A stretch of 64,000 nt of DNA. Origin: Alsobacter metallidurans. GTDB lineage: Bacteria > Pseudomonadota > Alphaproteobacteria > Rhizobiales > Beijerinckiaceae. The stretch is from the NCBI RefSeq assembly GCF_014636935.1, contig NZ_BMES01000002.1, forward strand, positions 2,043,148 through 2,107,147, written 5' to 3'. The position numbers and the translations under genes are program-made. Of this stretch, positions 36,346 through 45,613 are shown in pieces (position 1 is the stretch's first letter; each line of letters opens with the position of its first letter). A model generated the notes under the pieces. It was not told where the DNA came from, did no database searches, and was given only the letters and a program-made list of their open reading frames with translations.

Positions 36346-36527
36346 GGGGAGGATATGGGGCTCAGCCAAGGGCCTGTCGATGGGCGCGAATGCACAGATC
36401 AGGCTCAGCTGACAGGCAGTTTGTCGCGGAACGCGGGACGGAGGCGGCCGGCGATGGAGGCGGCCTCCTCGCTAGGGTCGTTGTTGCGGCAAGCGAACCG
36501 AGCGAGGAGACGTTTGCGAGTTGGATC

Positions 36528-36549
36528 CGCCATCCAATCGAGGATGGCG
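36528..36549 (-). terminator. Hairpin directly after pepF
   Basis: Eight-base perfect arms CGCCATCC and GGATGGCG with a six-base loop begin one base after the pepF stop on the minus strand. There is no T run, so its terminator role is uncertain. Confidence 0.35.
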
Positions 36550-36550
36550 C

Positions 36551-38386
36551 CTACTCCATCCCTTCCAGCTCGATGATCATGCCCTCGATCAGGTTGAGCC
36601 CGATGCTCCAGAAGGCCGGATCACGGGCGTCCAGCCCGAACGGCGCCAGCAGCTCGGTGTGGTGCTTGGTGCCGCCGGCCGCCAGCATGGCGAGATAGCG
36701 GTCAGCGAAGCCGTCCTGGGCCTTCTCGTAGACGCCGTAGAGGGAGTTCACCAGACAGTCTCCGAACGCGTAGGCGTACACGTAGAACGGCGAGTGAATG
36801 AAGTGCGGAATGTAGGTCCAGAACGTCTCATAGCCGGGACCGAGGCGGATCGACGGCCCGAGGCTCTCGGCCTGGACCTTCATCCACATCTCGCCCAGTT
36901 GCTCTGAGGTCAGTTCGCCGGCCGCCCTGGTGGTGTGGACCTCGCGTTCAAAGCTGTAGAACGCAATCTGCCGCACCACCGTGTTGATCATGTCCTCCAC
37001 CTTCGCGGCCAGCATCGCCTTGCGGGCGGCCCGATCGGTAGTCTTGGCCAGCAGCGCCCGGAAGGTCAGCATCTCGCCGAAGACCGATGCGGTTTCGGCC
37101 AGCGTCAGCGGCGTCGGCGCCATCAGGGCGCCGTTCGGCGCGGCCAGCACCTGGTGCACGCCGTGGCCCAGCTCATGCGCCAATGTCATCACGTCGCGCG
37201 GCCGGCCCTGGTAGTTCAGCAGCACATAGGGGTGCGCGGATGGCACGGTCGGGTGGGCGAAAGCGCCCGGAGCCTTGCCAGGCCGCACCGGAGCGTCGAT
37301 CCAGCGACCGTCGAAGAAGCGGCGCGCGATTTCGGACATCTGCGGCGAGAAGCCCTTGTAGGCGTCCAGCACGGTGTCGCGCGCCTCCGGCCAACCGATG
37401 GTGCGCTGCTCCACCTTGGGGAGCGGCGCGTTGCGGTCCCAGAAGTTCAGGGCGTCAACCCCGAACCATTTCGACTTGAGCGCGTAATAGCGGTGCGACA
37501 GGCGCGGATAGGCGGCGCGCACGGCCGACACCAGCGCGTCCACCACCTCGCGCTCGACGCGGTTCGACAGATGGCGGCTGTCCGCCACGTCCTCGAAGCC
37601 ACGCCAGCGATCCGCGATCTCGCGGTCTTTCGCCAGCGTATTGGTGATCAGCGTGAACGTGCGAAGATTGGCGCCCAGCGTCTTGGCGATCGCCTCCGCG
37701 GCGGTGCGCCGAACTTCGCCGTCCGCGTCCTGCAGCTTGTTCAGCGTGGGTTCGAGCGTCAGCTCCTCGCCACCGATCTGGAACTTGAGGGACGAGATCG
37801 TCTCGTCGAACAGCCTGTTCCAGGCGGCCCGGCCCGTGACGGATTTTTCGTGGAAGAGCTGCTCCAGCTTGTCGTCCAGCTGGTAGGGCTTCTCCTTGCG
37901 GATGTCCTCCAGCCAGGGCCGGTAATGGCTCAAAGGCGCATGGGCCGCGAGGGCGTCGAGCTTGGAATCATCGACGCGATTCAGTTCGAGTTGAAAAAAC
38001 AGCAGGTCCGAGGACGCCGCCGTCAGCCGCTCCTGGGCGTCGCCATAGAATTTGGCTCGCTTGGGGTCGGTCGTATCGCCCGCATAGACCAGGCCCGCGT
38101 AGGAAATCACGCGGCCGAGCCGATCCTCCAACTCCTCGTAGCGACGCACGGCCGTGAAGAGCGTCTCGGCGCCGTCAGCCGCCGAGACCAGACTCTCCAG
38201 CTTGCCCCGATAGGCGTCCGCAAACGCTTTGCACTCGGCCTCGGCGTGGACGAGTTCCTTCGCGAACTCAGGCGAATCCATCGCCGGATAGAGGTCGGTC
38301 AGATCCCATTCCGGCAGATCGCCGAGCGTCGCGCCGGCGACGGAGGCGGTTGCGGAGGCGTGAAGAACGGACCTGAGCAGCGGCAT
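36551..38386 (-). CDS. pepF: M3-family oligoendopeptidase F
   Basis: A 611-residue cytosolic zinc metallopeptidase that degrades oligopeptides. The zinc site MTLAHELGHGVHQ lies at about residues 399-411, with the third ligand in LAETASVFGEM. The N-terminal helical half begins LPEWDLTDLYPAMDSPEF, the standard PepF start. The first 20 residues are a less conserved extension. It stands alone, divergent from the sigma-54 regulator with about 165 bp between them. Confidence 0.93.
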   Translation of the reverse strand: MPLLRSVLHASATASVAGATLGDLPEWDLTDLYPAMDSPEFAKELVHAEAECKAFADAYRGKLESLVSAADGAETLFTAVRRYEELEDRLGRVISYAGLVYAGDTTDPKRAKFYGDAQERLTAASSDLLFFQLELNRVDDSKLDALAAHAPLSHYRPWLEDIRKEKPYQLDDKLEQLFHEKSVTGRAAWNRLFDETISSLKFQIGGEELTLEPTLNKLQDADGEVRRTAAEAIAKTLGANLRTFTLITNTLAKDREIADRWRGFEDVADSRHLSNRVEREVVDALVSAVRAAYPRLSHRYYALKSKWFGVDALNFWDRNAPLPKVEQRTIGWPEARDTVLDAYKGFSPQMSEIARRFFDGRWIDAPVRPGKAPGAFAHPTVPSAHPYVLLNYQGRPRDVMTLAHELGHGVHQVLAAPNGALMAPTPLTLAETASVFGEMLTFRALLAKTTDRAARKAMLAAKVEDMINTVVRQIAFYSFEREVHTTRAAGELTSEQLGEMWMKVQAESLGPSIRLGPGYETFWTYIPHFIHSPFYVYAYAFGDCLVNSLYGVYEKAQDGFADRYLAMLAAGGTKHHTELLAPFGLDARDPAFWSIGLNLIEGMIIELEGME

Positions 38387-38552
38387 GTCTCACCATTTCA
38401 AAAAAGAACAGGAATCTGGATAGCACATATGGCCTCGATGGCGGCGCCAACAACCGGCCATGCAGGGCTGCCATTCCGTCGCCCGTTAAAGAGGCGTTTA
38501 CCCGGCGCAGTCACGATCGCGCCGAAACGGGACACACAACTCAAGGCGGCAG

Positions 38553-40112
38553 ATGAGCAGCACGATCCTGATCGTCGACGACGATCCCATTCAGCGCCGC
38601 CTTCTCGACAGCATGATGTCGCGCCTCGGCTATGGAACGCGCGTGTGCGAGGGCGGCGAACAGGCGCTCGCGCTTCTGACCGGGCCCGAAGCCGACACCA
38701 TCGACCTCGTGATCCTCGACCTCGTGATGCCGAATCTCGACGGCATGGGCGTGCTCAGCCGCCTGCGTCAGGCAGGCAAGGCCGTTCCGGTGATCGTCCA
38801 GACCGCCCACGGCTCCATCGAAACCGTCATCAACGCCATGCGGGCCGGCGCGGCGGACTTCGTCGTGAAGCCGGTCGGCGCCGAGCGGCTCGCGGTCTCG
38901 ATCAAGAACGCGTTGCGGACCGAGGCGCTGGAAGACGAAATTCGGCGCATCAACCGCCACGTCCAGGGCACACTCACCTTCAAGGACCTGGTCACCCGCA
39001 GCCCCGAGATGGCGCGTGTGATCCGGCTCGGCGAGCGCGCCGCCAAGTCCAACATTCCGGTGCTGCTGGAAGGCGAATCAGGCGTCGGCAAGGAGTTGCT
39101 GGCCCGCGCCATCCAGGGCTCGTCGGAGCGTCGTGGGCGACCCTTCGTCACCGTCAACTGCGGCGCAATCCCGGACAATCTGGTGGAATCCATCCTGTTC
39201 GGGCACGAGAAAGGCGCCTTCACGGGCGCTACCGAGCGGCACGTCGGCAAGTTCGTGGAGGCGAATGGCGGCACGCTGTTCCTGGACGAGGTCGGCGACC
39301 TGCCCCTCGACGCGCAGGTGAAGCTGCTGCGCGCCATTCAGGAAGGCGAAGTTGATCCTGTAGGCGGTCGCAAGACCGTGAAGGTCGACGTGCGGCTGAT
39401 CTCGGCCACCAACGCCAACCTGATCGAGGCCGTGAAGCAGGGCCGTTTCCGCGAGGATCTGTTCTATCGCCTCAACGTTTTCCCGATCACGATCCCGCCG
39501 CTGCGCGCGCGCCGCGAGGATGTCGTCGATCTCGCCCGCCGGTTCATGGCGCGTTTCGCCGCCGAAGAGGGCAAGCGCCTGCGCGGCCTTTCGGCCGAGG
39601 CCGCCGCGCTTCTGGCCAGCTATCCCTGGCCCGGCAACGTCCGCCAGCTCGAGAACACGGTATTCCGGGCCGTCGTGCTGTGCGACGGCGACGAGTTGAC
39701 GCTGGACGAGTTCCCGCAGATCGCCGCCCAGGTCGACGGGTTCGAAGTCCGGATGCCGCCCGCGCCGCCGCCTATCGTGCCGGCGTCCGTCTACAGCATG
39801 CCGCCGACCCAGCCGCAGCCGCCCCGTCTCGTCGACGACTATGCGGCTCATGGGGCGGCCTTTGCGGCTGCGCCGCAGCCTCCGATCGAGTTGCGGGACC
39901 CGAGCCGAATCGCCCTGCTGGACGAGAACGGCGACGTCCGCACCCTGGCGGCGCTCGAAGAGGAAGCGATCCGGTTTGCTCTGGGCCACTACCGGTCGCA
40001 CATGACTGAAATGGCCCGGAAGCTCGGGATCGGCCGCTCGACCCTTTACCGGAAGTTGAAGGAACTCGGGCTCGACGATTCCGACGAGCAAGCCGAGAAC
40101 GCAGCAGCCTGA
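38553..40112 (+). CDS. Sigma-54-dependent response regulator (receiver, AAA+, Fis HTH)
   Basis: A 519-residue NtrC-family activator. The receiver domain (1-120) has the acidic pocket VDDDP and phosphoacceptor Asp56 (LVILDLVMPNLDG). The AAA+ domain has Walker A GESGVGKE (174-181) and the sigma-54 contact loop GAFTGA (221-226). A Pro-rich linker (about 400-440) leads to a Fis-type helix-turn-helix, MARKLGIGRSTLYRKLKELG. It activates sigma-54 promoters on phosphorylation, but the partner kinase is not in the window, so the target system is unknown. Similar orphan regulators in alphaproteobacteria act in cell-cycle or envelope control. Confidence 0.93.
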   Translation: MSSTILIVDDDPIQRRLLDSMMSRLGYGTRVCEGGEQALALLTGPEADTIDLVILDLVMPNLDGMGVLSRLRQAGKAVPVIVQTAHGSIETVINAMRAGAADFVVKPVGAERLAVSIKNALRTEALEDEIRRINRHVQGTLTFKDLVTRSPEMARVIRLGERAAKSNIPVLLEGESGVGKELLARAIQGSSERRGRPFVTVNCGAIPDNLVESILFGHEKGAFTGATERHVGKFVEANGGTLFLDEVGDLPLDAQVKLLRAIQEGEVDPVGGRKTVKVDVRLISATNANLIEAVKQGRFREDLFYRLNVFPITIPPLRARREDVVDLARRFMARFAAEEGKRLRGLSAEAAALLASYPWPGNVRQLENTVFRAVVLCDGDELTLDEFPQIAAQVDGFEVRMPPAPPPIVPASVYSMPPTQPQPPRLVDDYAAHGAAFAAAPQPPIELRDPSRIALLDENGDVRTLAALEEEAIRFALGHYRSHMTEMARKLGIGRSTLYRKLKELGLDDSDEQAENAAA

Positions 40113-40264
40113 GAAGCGATGTTCGCCGGCCACACAGCATCGCCAAAGCGGGCGCGTGTGGCGGCGCACAGGCCTTTTCGCAAGCGTTTGCATTGTGCCG
40201 TTCGTAGGTTTGGGCGCTAAAACCCGAGGCTAGGTCGCCGATGGCGAATCGACTGGAGTTTGGG

Positions 40265-42160
40265 ATGCGCGCGCGCAGCCGAGGTGCGTCTTGGGTAGGT
40301 GTTTCAGCGCTCGCGATGGGGCTTGCGCTGGCATGGCCGGCTTCGGCGCAGAACGACGCCGCAACCCCGGCGGTCGCCGATCACGGCGTGTCGGTCCCGC
40401 TGCCGGATGAGCCGTCCGTTCTCGCCGTCGACGCCGACGCGGCGGCCGAGAAGCGCGCCGCCATCGTCGAAGTGCCTCTGCCGGAGGAGCCGACGCAGCT
40501 CATCGTCGAGCACGCGGCCCCGCACGCGCCCGCAGCCGTTGCGGCTGCGCCAAGCAGCCCCTCCATCGACATCCCGCCTCCCGATCTTCCGGCCGTCACG
40601 GTCGTGATCGACCCGCCAAGCGCCACCGTGGCTGCGCTCGAGCCAGCCATCCTGCGGGACGCGCTGAAAGCCTATGTGGACGGAGGCGGCAAGCCGTCCA
40701 CCCCGGTCGCCAGGCTCGGCAAGAAAGAGCGCGAGCAGATCGCGGCGTTCTACGCTGCGCGAAACGACGAACCCCTCTGGATCCTTGCCGGCCCCCCCGG
40801 GCCCGCCGCAAAGCGGCTTCAGGCCCAGATCGCCACGGCCGAGGACGATGGACTCGACCTCGCCGCCTACCCGACGCCGCGCCTCGACGCCGTCGCGGGA
40901 GAGGACGCCGCCAGCGCCGAGATCGCCCTCTCGGTCGCGGCGGTCGCGTATGCGCGCGACGCCCGCGGCGCGCGGATCGAGCCGAGCCGGCTGTCCAACC
41001 TGATAACCCCCGATATCGACCTTCCGGCTCCGGCCGAAATCCTGGCCTCCGTCGCAGGCGCCGAAGACGCCGGGCAGGCGCTCGCCGCATTCCAGCCGCC
41101 GCACCCCGGCTATCTCGCCCTCAAGGCGAAGTTGCACGAGTTGCGGGAATCCACCGGCGCGGTGCGGCAGGAGCGCGACGAATTCGAGGGCCCGCCGCTC
41201 CGGTTCGGCTCATTCGACGAGCGCGTGCCCCTGATCCGCGCGCGCCTCTCGCTCGCGTCGAAATCAGACACCGCCTATGACGACGACCTCATCGCGGCCG
41301 TGAAAAGCTTCCAGCGCGAGCGGCGGGTGCGGGCCACCGGCATCTTCGACCAGCGCACCGCCGACTTGCTCAGCGGCCGCATTCGCTCCAACCCCGGCGC
41401 TATCGGGCTCGGCGACATCATCGCCAACATGGAGCGCTGGCGTTGGCTGCCGCAGGATCTCGGCGCGCGCCACATCGAGGTGAACCTGCCCGAATACACG
41501 CTGCGCCTCTACGAGGACGGCAAGGTCGTCCACCGCACACGCGTCGTGGTCGGCAAGACGACCTCGCCGACGCCGATCTTCTCGCACATGATGGACCACG
41601 TAATCGTGAACCCGTCATGGTACCTGCCGCCGTCCATCCTGAAGAACGAGTTCCTGCCCAAGATGGCGGCCGACCCGCTCTATGCGCAGCGGCTGGGCTA
41701 CGAGGTCATCCGGCGCGGGGACCGCATTTCGGTGCGCCAGCCGCCGGGTGAACGCAATGCGCTCGGCTTCATCAAGTTCATGTTCCCCAACCAGCATGCC
41801 GTCTACCTGCATGACACGCCGTCGCGCGCGCTGTTCGGCAATGAAAAGCGCGCCTTCAGCCATGGCTGCGTCCGTGTCGAGAACCCGTTCCGGTTGGCCG
41901 ACTTCGTGCTCGGCGACCAGGGCTTCGACGAGAAGCGTCTGAGGGCCATGATCGGCAAGGGCGAGCGCACCATCCGCTTCAAGCAGGCGCTGCCGATCCA
42001 CCTCACCTATTTCACCGTCGGGGTGGACGATGCGGGCCGCCTTGTGCGCCGTGAGGATCTTTACGGCTATGACGGCCGGGTAAAAACGGCGCTCGGGGTC
42101 GGGCCGGACGGCCGGCGCTTCGCGCACGCGACATCCCTGCCCCAAGCCCGGCAGCCCTGA
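40265..42160 (+). CDS. L,D-transpeptidase (YcbB/LdtD-like) with repeated VPLP motif
   Basis: A 631-residue exported peptidoglycan enzyme that forms 3-3 cross-links. A signal peptide ends at WPASAQ. Three motif copies, VPLPDEP, VPLPEEP and IPPPDLP, lie at about residues 44-110. Next come a YcbB-type scaffold, a peptidoglycan-binding domain (VKSFQRERRVRATGIFDQRT) and the catalytic domain, with Cys535 in FSHGCVRVENPFRLADFV. ATG 40265 has TGGAG at ideal distance; an ATG 24 bp upstream is the alternative. The next gene is MepK-like, matching the ldtD-mepK pairing of E. coli. Confidence 0.92.
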   Translation: MRARSRGASWVGVSALAMGLALAWPASAQNDAATPAVADHGVSVPLPDEPSVLAVDADAAAEKRAAIVEVPLPEEPTQLIVEHAAPHAPAAVAAAPSSPSIDIPPPDLPAVTVVIDPPSATVAALEPAILRDALKAYVDGGGKPSTPVARLGKKEREQIAAFYAARNDEPLWILAGPPGPAAKRLQAQIATAEDDGLDLAAYPTPRLDAVAGEDAASAEIALSVAAVAYARDARGARIEPSRLSNLITPDIDLPAPAEILASVAGAEDAGQALAAFQPPHPGYLALKAKLHELRESTGAVRQERDEFEGPPLRFGSFDERVPLIRARLSLASKSDTAYDDDLIAAVKSFQRERRVRATGIFDQRTADLLSGRIRSNPGAIGLGDIIANMERWRWLPQDLGARHIEVNLPEYTLRLYEDGKVVHRTRVVVGKTTSPTPIFSHMMDHVIVNPSWYLPPSILKNEFLPKMAADPLYAQRLGYEVIRRGDRISVRQPPGERNALGFIKFMFPNQHAVYLHDTPSRALFGNEKRAFSHGCVRVENPFRLADFVLGDQGFDEKRLRAMIGKGERTIRFKQALPIHLTYFTVGVDDAGRLVRREDLYGYDGRVKTALGVGPDGRRFAHATSLPQARQP

Positions 42161-42210
42161 GCCGCGTTTAGATGGAAAAGCGCCATCAACAGGCGAGCCT
42201 CGCCGGGGCT

Positions 42211-42240
42211 TTGACCTGACCCTTGAGCCGTGGTCATATT
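42211..42240 (+). promoter_or_regulatory. Candidate sigma-70 promoter for the MepK-like gene
   Basis: TTGACC (five of six matches to -35) and CATATT (four of six to -10) are separated by 18 bases in the 282-bp gap before the DUF882 gene. It implies a leader of about 195 bases. Confidence 0.4.
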
Positions 42241-42442
42241 CGCCCCGATCGGACCCAGGCTGACGCTGGCTCTCACGAGTTGGCGGTGGAACGACGCAAA
42301 TGGACCGCCGGACCCTCTGGGCCGAGGCGGCCCGCAGGGGGGCGCTAACGTGCCATTAATCCTTTTGGGCAAGGTTCAATTCATCATTCCAACGGTTTTG
42401 GGCGTGTTTGCGTCCTTTTCCGACCAACCGATGAGTTGAATC

Positions 42443-44251
42443 TTGCGTTCAAGGCGTGCGTCTCGACCCGCGGCTCTGGCGTCGCGTTGCCTTCGTTCGG
42501 CGACGCCCGCGCTTGCGGCGATCACGATGATCCTGGGCGCGACCGGCGACGTCGGGAACGCGGTCGCGGATGGCGGCACCCGCTCGCTGAGCATCTACCA
42601 CACGCATTCCAAGGAAAGCGCGACCATTACGTTCAAGCGGAACGGGGTGTTCGACCGCGACGGGCTCGAAAAGCTGAACTGGATGCTCCGCGACTGGCGT
42701 CGCGACGAGCCCACCAGCATGGACCCGCGCCTGTTCGACATCGTGTGGGAAGTTTACCGCGAGGTCGGCTCCGAGGAGCCCATCAACGTCGTGTCGGCCT
42801 ATCGCGCGCCAGAAACCAACGCGATGTTGCGCCGCCGCTCGCGCGCGGTCGCCAAGCACTCGCAGCACATGCTCGGCAAGGCGATGGACTTCTACCTGCC
42901 GGACGCCTCCATGGCGAAGGTGCGCGAAATCGGCCTGCGCCTGCAGCGCGGCGGCGTCGGCTACTATCCGACAGCCTACAACCCCTTCGTACATCTCGAC
43001 GCCGGCAGCGTGCGGCATTGGCCGCGCCTCAGCCGCGACCAGCTCACGCGGCTGTTCCCGGACGGCAAGACCGTCCATCTCCCGCTCGATAACAAGCCGA
43101 TGGCCCGTTACGAGGAGGCGGCCGCCGAAGTCATCGCCAATGGCGGCACCGTGTTCGGCGGCGGCGGCGAGGGTGAGGAAGGCGGCACCCGCGTGGTCGC
43201 GAGCCGCAAGGGCAAGAGCTTCTTCGCAGCGCTGTTCGGCCTTGGCGGCGAGGACGAGGACGAGGAATTCGCGCAGCCGGCGCGCGGTCGCGGACGCGGC
43301 CAGGCGCGGCCGCCCGCTCAGGTCGCCGCCTATGCGCCCACGCCGGGCGAGGACGACCGCTACGTCGCCGTGAACGCGTCGCGTTCTCTGTTCGGGTCGT
43401 CAGACCCTGCTCCGGTCCGCAGCCAGCCCTTCGCGCGCCGTCAGCCCGCCCCTGAGCCCGCGCCCGCCCCGGTCCAGGCGCCCGTTCAGGTCGCCTCGCT
43501 CGGGCCTGCCGGCATGGCCGTCATGGAGCCGTCTCCGCCGCCTGAGCCCGCTCCCGCGCCTGTGCTGCCGAGGCGCGTCGACGTCCCGCTGCCGACCGCG
43601 CGGCCGGCCAGCATCGTTCCGCCGGCAGCTGCGCCGCAAGCCGCCGAGCCCCAGTCGACCCAGCCTCAGCTCGTATGGCAGGCCGGCCCCGCAGGCGCGC
43701 CGAGCGCCGTCGAGGCGCGCGTCGTCAACGTTCCGCTGCCGATGGCGCGCCCGGCCGACCTGGGCGCCGGCGCGCCGGCCGCTCCCGTCTACGCGAACGT
43801 GCCGCTGCCGCCCTCGCGACCCGTCACCGTGGCCTCGCTGTTCCCGATGGTCCCGGCCTCGATGCCGATCGCGCCCGTGTCCGGCGCGCTGCCGGCCGGC
43901 ATGCCGAGCCTGCGCCCCACCGAGGCGCCGCATGCGGCCGCGACCACCACGGTTGCGAGCAGGCAGCCTGAACCGGCTCATGATCCCGACGCCACCGCGT
44001 CGCTGGACCGGGATGGGCTTCAAAGCCTCTTTGCGGGCGCCAGCCTGGCCGGCCAGGTGCAACTGCGCACCGCCGTGGTGAACACCGCCAAGGCCAAGCC
44101 CTCCGCCAGGGACGTTCCGGGCGGCGGCTCAAAGCCGGCGTCGACGGTCGCGATGCGGTTCGAGCAGGCTCCGGCCGAATTGAGGACGGATCGTTTCAGC
44201 GGCCCGGCCGTGAAGGCGCTGCCCACCGCGTCCTTCAGCCCCGCGCGCTGA
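42443..44251 (+). CDS. DUF882 / MepK-like peptidoglycan endopeptidase with long Pro-rich tail
   Basis: A 602-residue exported protein. The first 200 residues hold a signal peptide and an M15-like DUF882 domain with KHSQHMLGKAMDFYLPD (His142, Asp149) and PFVHLDAG (His184), fitting zinc ligands. E. coli MepK of this family cuts the 3-3 cross-links made by L,D-transpeptidases, and the preceding gene is such a transpeptidase. Residues about 235-600 are low-complexity Pro/Ala sequence with three VPLPxxRP motifs (382-388, 430-437, 453-460). The start is TTG 42443, the only one that keeps the signal peptide intact. Confidence 0.85.
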   Translation: MRSRRASRPAALASRCLRSATPALAAITMILGATGDVGNAVADGGTRSLSIYHTHSKESATITFKRNGVFDRDGLEKLNWMLRDWRRDEPTSMDPRLFDIVWEVYREVGSEEPINVVSAYRAPETNAMLRRRSRAVAKHSQHMLGKAMDFYLPDASMAKVREIGLRLQRGGVGYYPTAYNPFVHLDAGSVRHWPRLSRDQLTRLFPDGKTVHLPLDNKPMARYEEAAAEVIANGGTVFGGGGEGEEGGTRVVASRKGKSFFAALFGLGGEDEDEEFAQPARGRGRGQARPPAQVAAYAPTPGEDDRYVAVNASRSLFGSSDPAPVRSQPFARRQPAPEPAPAPVQAPVQVASLGPAGMAVMEPSPPPEPAPAPVLPRRVDVPLPTARPASIVPPAAAPQAAEPQSTQPQLVWQAGPAGAPSAVEARVVNVPLPMARPADLGAGAPAAPVYANVPLPPSRPVTVASLFPMVPASMPIAPVSGALPAGMPSLRPTEAPHAAATTTVASRQPEPAHDPDATASLDRDGLQSLFAGASLAGQVQLRTAVVNTAKAKPSARDVPGGGSKPASTVAMRFEQAPAELRTDRFSGPAVKALPTASFSPAR

Positions 44252-44265
44252 TCGACGCCCAACAG

Positions 44266-44294
44266 AAAAGCGCGCCGCCAAAGGCGACGCGCTT
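44266..44294 (-). terminator. Terminator of the UPF0335 gene
   Basis: Twelve-base arms (AAGCGCGCCGCC and GGCGACGCGCTT, one C-A mismatch) with an AAA loop. The minus strand continues TTTTCTGTT. It lies 28 bp after the UPF0335 stop. Confidence 0.6.
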
Positions 44295-44321
44295 GCTGCC
44301 GACAGAACTGTCGCGAGCCGG

Positions 44322-44561
44322 TCAGCCCATCCCGAGCGCTTCGAGATAGAGCTCCATGATGGCCTCCTGCTCCTTGCGCTCGGCGTGATCCTGCTTCCTG
44401 ATCGCCACGATCTTACGGATGATCTTGGTGTCGAAGCCGTTGCCCTTGGCCTCGCCATACACATCCTTGATGTCTTCGCTGAGTGCCTTCTTCTCTTCCT
44501 CGAGGCGCTCGATGCGCTCGATGATGGCCTTCAGCTGGTCGGCCGCGATCGAAGTGTCCAT
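44322..44561 (-). CDS. UPF0335 (DUF2312) family protein
   Basis: A 79-residue coiled-coil protein typical of alphaproteobacteria: [20 protein letters not shown], then [21 protein letters not shown], then [24 protein letters not shown]. The family is highly conserved, and homologues include phage GapR-like DNA-binding proteins. GapR in Caulobacter is a nucleoid-associated protein binding overtwisted DNA, so that role is plausible but inferred. Monocistronic with its own terminator. Confidence 0.9.
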   Translation of the reverse strand: MDTSIAADQLKAIIERIERLEEEKKALSEDIKDVYGEAKGNGFDTKIIRKIVAIRKQDHAERKEQEAIMELYLEALGMG

Positions 44562-44682
44562 GGAGTCTGCCCCGCGAGAATCGTCGTCGTTTGGAGGCTG
44601 GGGGTTTCGGCCATGGGGCGGCTGCGGTCAAGGCCTGCTTCGCGGCCCTGTGGAACGCGGGGACAGGCGCGCTGGCTAGCAG

Positions 44683-45525
44683 TCAGATGCTCGGGCCCGG
44701 ATCGGGGCTAAACGCCGCCCTGTGGCGGCTCGCCGTGCGTGTTGGATGCCGTTCCACCCGGTGCTGCGCCGGATCGGCGAGGATCGATTTCAGCGCGGCG
44801 GCCATGCGGTCGCCCCACTCCGCCTGTTCGGTCGCCGTCGCGATGAGATCCTGCCGAATTTCCACCAGGACGTTCGAGAGGCCGCGAACTGTGGCGTGGC
44901 GATTTATGGTGTCGCCCGCCAGCGCGCCGTCATAGGGCTCGTTGTCGCCGACCACCAGCGCCCGGTCTGCCGCGAGCGCGGCGATCAGCGGCAACGGCAG
45001 GCGGGGATCCGCGTCCCACAGGACGGTGACGTGCCAAGGCCGCGGAACGCCTTTCCAGGCGGGCGTGAACGAGTGCATCGACACGATGGCGGGCGGGACG
45101 CCCGACGCCAGGGCCTCATCGACCGCTGCTCCCACCGCCCGATCGTAGGGCCGGTAGAACCGCGCCAGGCGCCTCTCAACCTCAGCTCTGTCGGCCCGGG
45201 CGTTGCCCGGCACCACGGCCCCGTCGGATAGGCGCATCACCAGCGTGGGATCGTCCTCGCCACGGTTGGGGTCGATCAACAGCCGCGAAAACGTGCTGAG
45301 CACGGCCGGGCAACCCAGCCGCTCCGCCATCCGCAGCGTGACGCCCGCGATGCCGATGTCATACGCGATGTGACGCTCCAGCTCGGAGGCCGGCATGCCG
45401 AGGCTGGCGTAATCCGCCGGAATGCTGTTCGACGCATGGTCGCAAAGCAGCACCACGCCGCTGGCGGGGTCGCCCGGGATGATGACGGGATGTTCAATCG
45501 GGGCGGCGTCGCGCGGGGCAGGCAT
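44683..45525 (-). CDS. N-formylglutamate amidohydrolase
   Basis: A 280-residue member of the FGase family, hydrolysing N-formylglutamate to glutamate and formate, the last step of one histidine degradation route. Recognised by VVLLCDHASNSIPADYASLGM, AYDIGIAGVTLRMAE, TFSRLLIDPNRGEDDPTL, SMHSFTPAWKG and NEPYDGALAGDTINRH. No other hut gene is near, so the true substrate may be another N-acylated amino acid. ATG 45525 gives a family-like start; ATG 45552 and the longer frame are alternatives. Divergent from the EamA gene. Confidence 0.87.
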   Translation of the reverse strand: MPAPRDAAPIEHPVIIPGDPASGVVLLCDHASNSIPADYASLGMPASELERHIAYDIGIAGVTLRMAERLGCPAVLSTFSRLLIDPNRGEDDPTLVMRLSDGAVVPGNARADRAEVERRLARFYRPYDRAVGAAVDEALASGVPPAIVSMHSFTPAWKGVPRPWHVTVLWDADPRLPLPLIAALAADRALVVGDNEPYDGALAGDTINRHATVRGLSNVLVEIRQDLIATATEQAEWGDRMAAALKSILADPAQHRVERHPTRTASRHRAAFSPDPGPSI

Positions 45526-45613
45526 GCAAGGATCCCAGTGACCCGCAACCATAGTGACGGGCCCGGCGAACTGCCATAGGACAGTGGGCTTTCCCACCGT
45601 GAAGCGATTTCCC

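Noticed and set aside
36440-36465. Direct repeat GGAGGCGGCC (two copies 16 bp apart)
   Set aside because: Short, GC-rich and in a GC-rich intergenic region; likely chance, with no link to a start codon or promoter.
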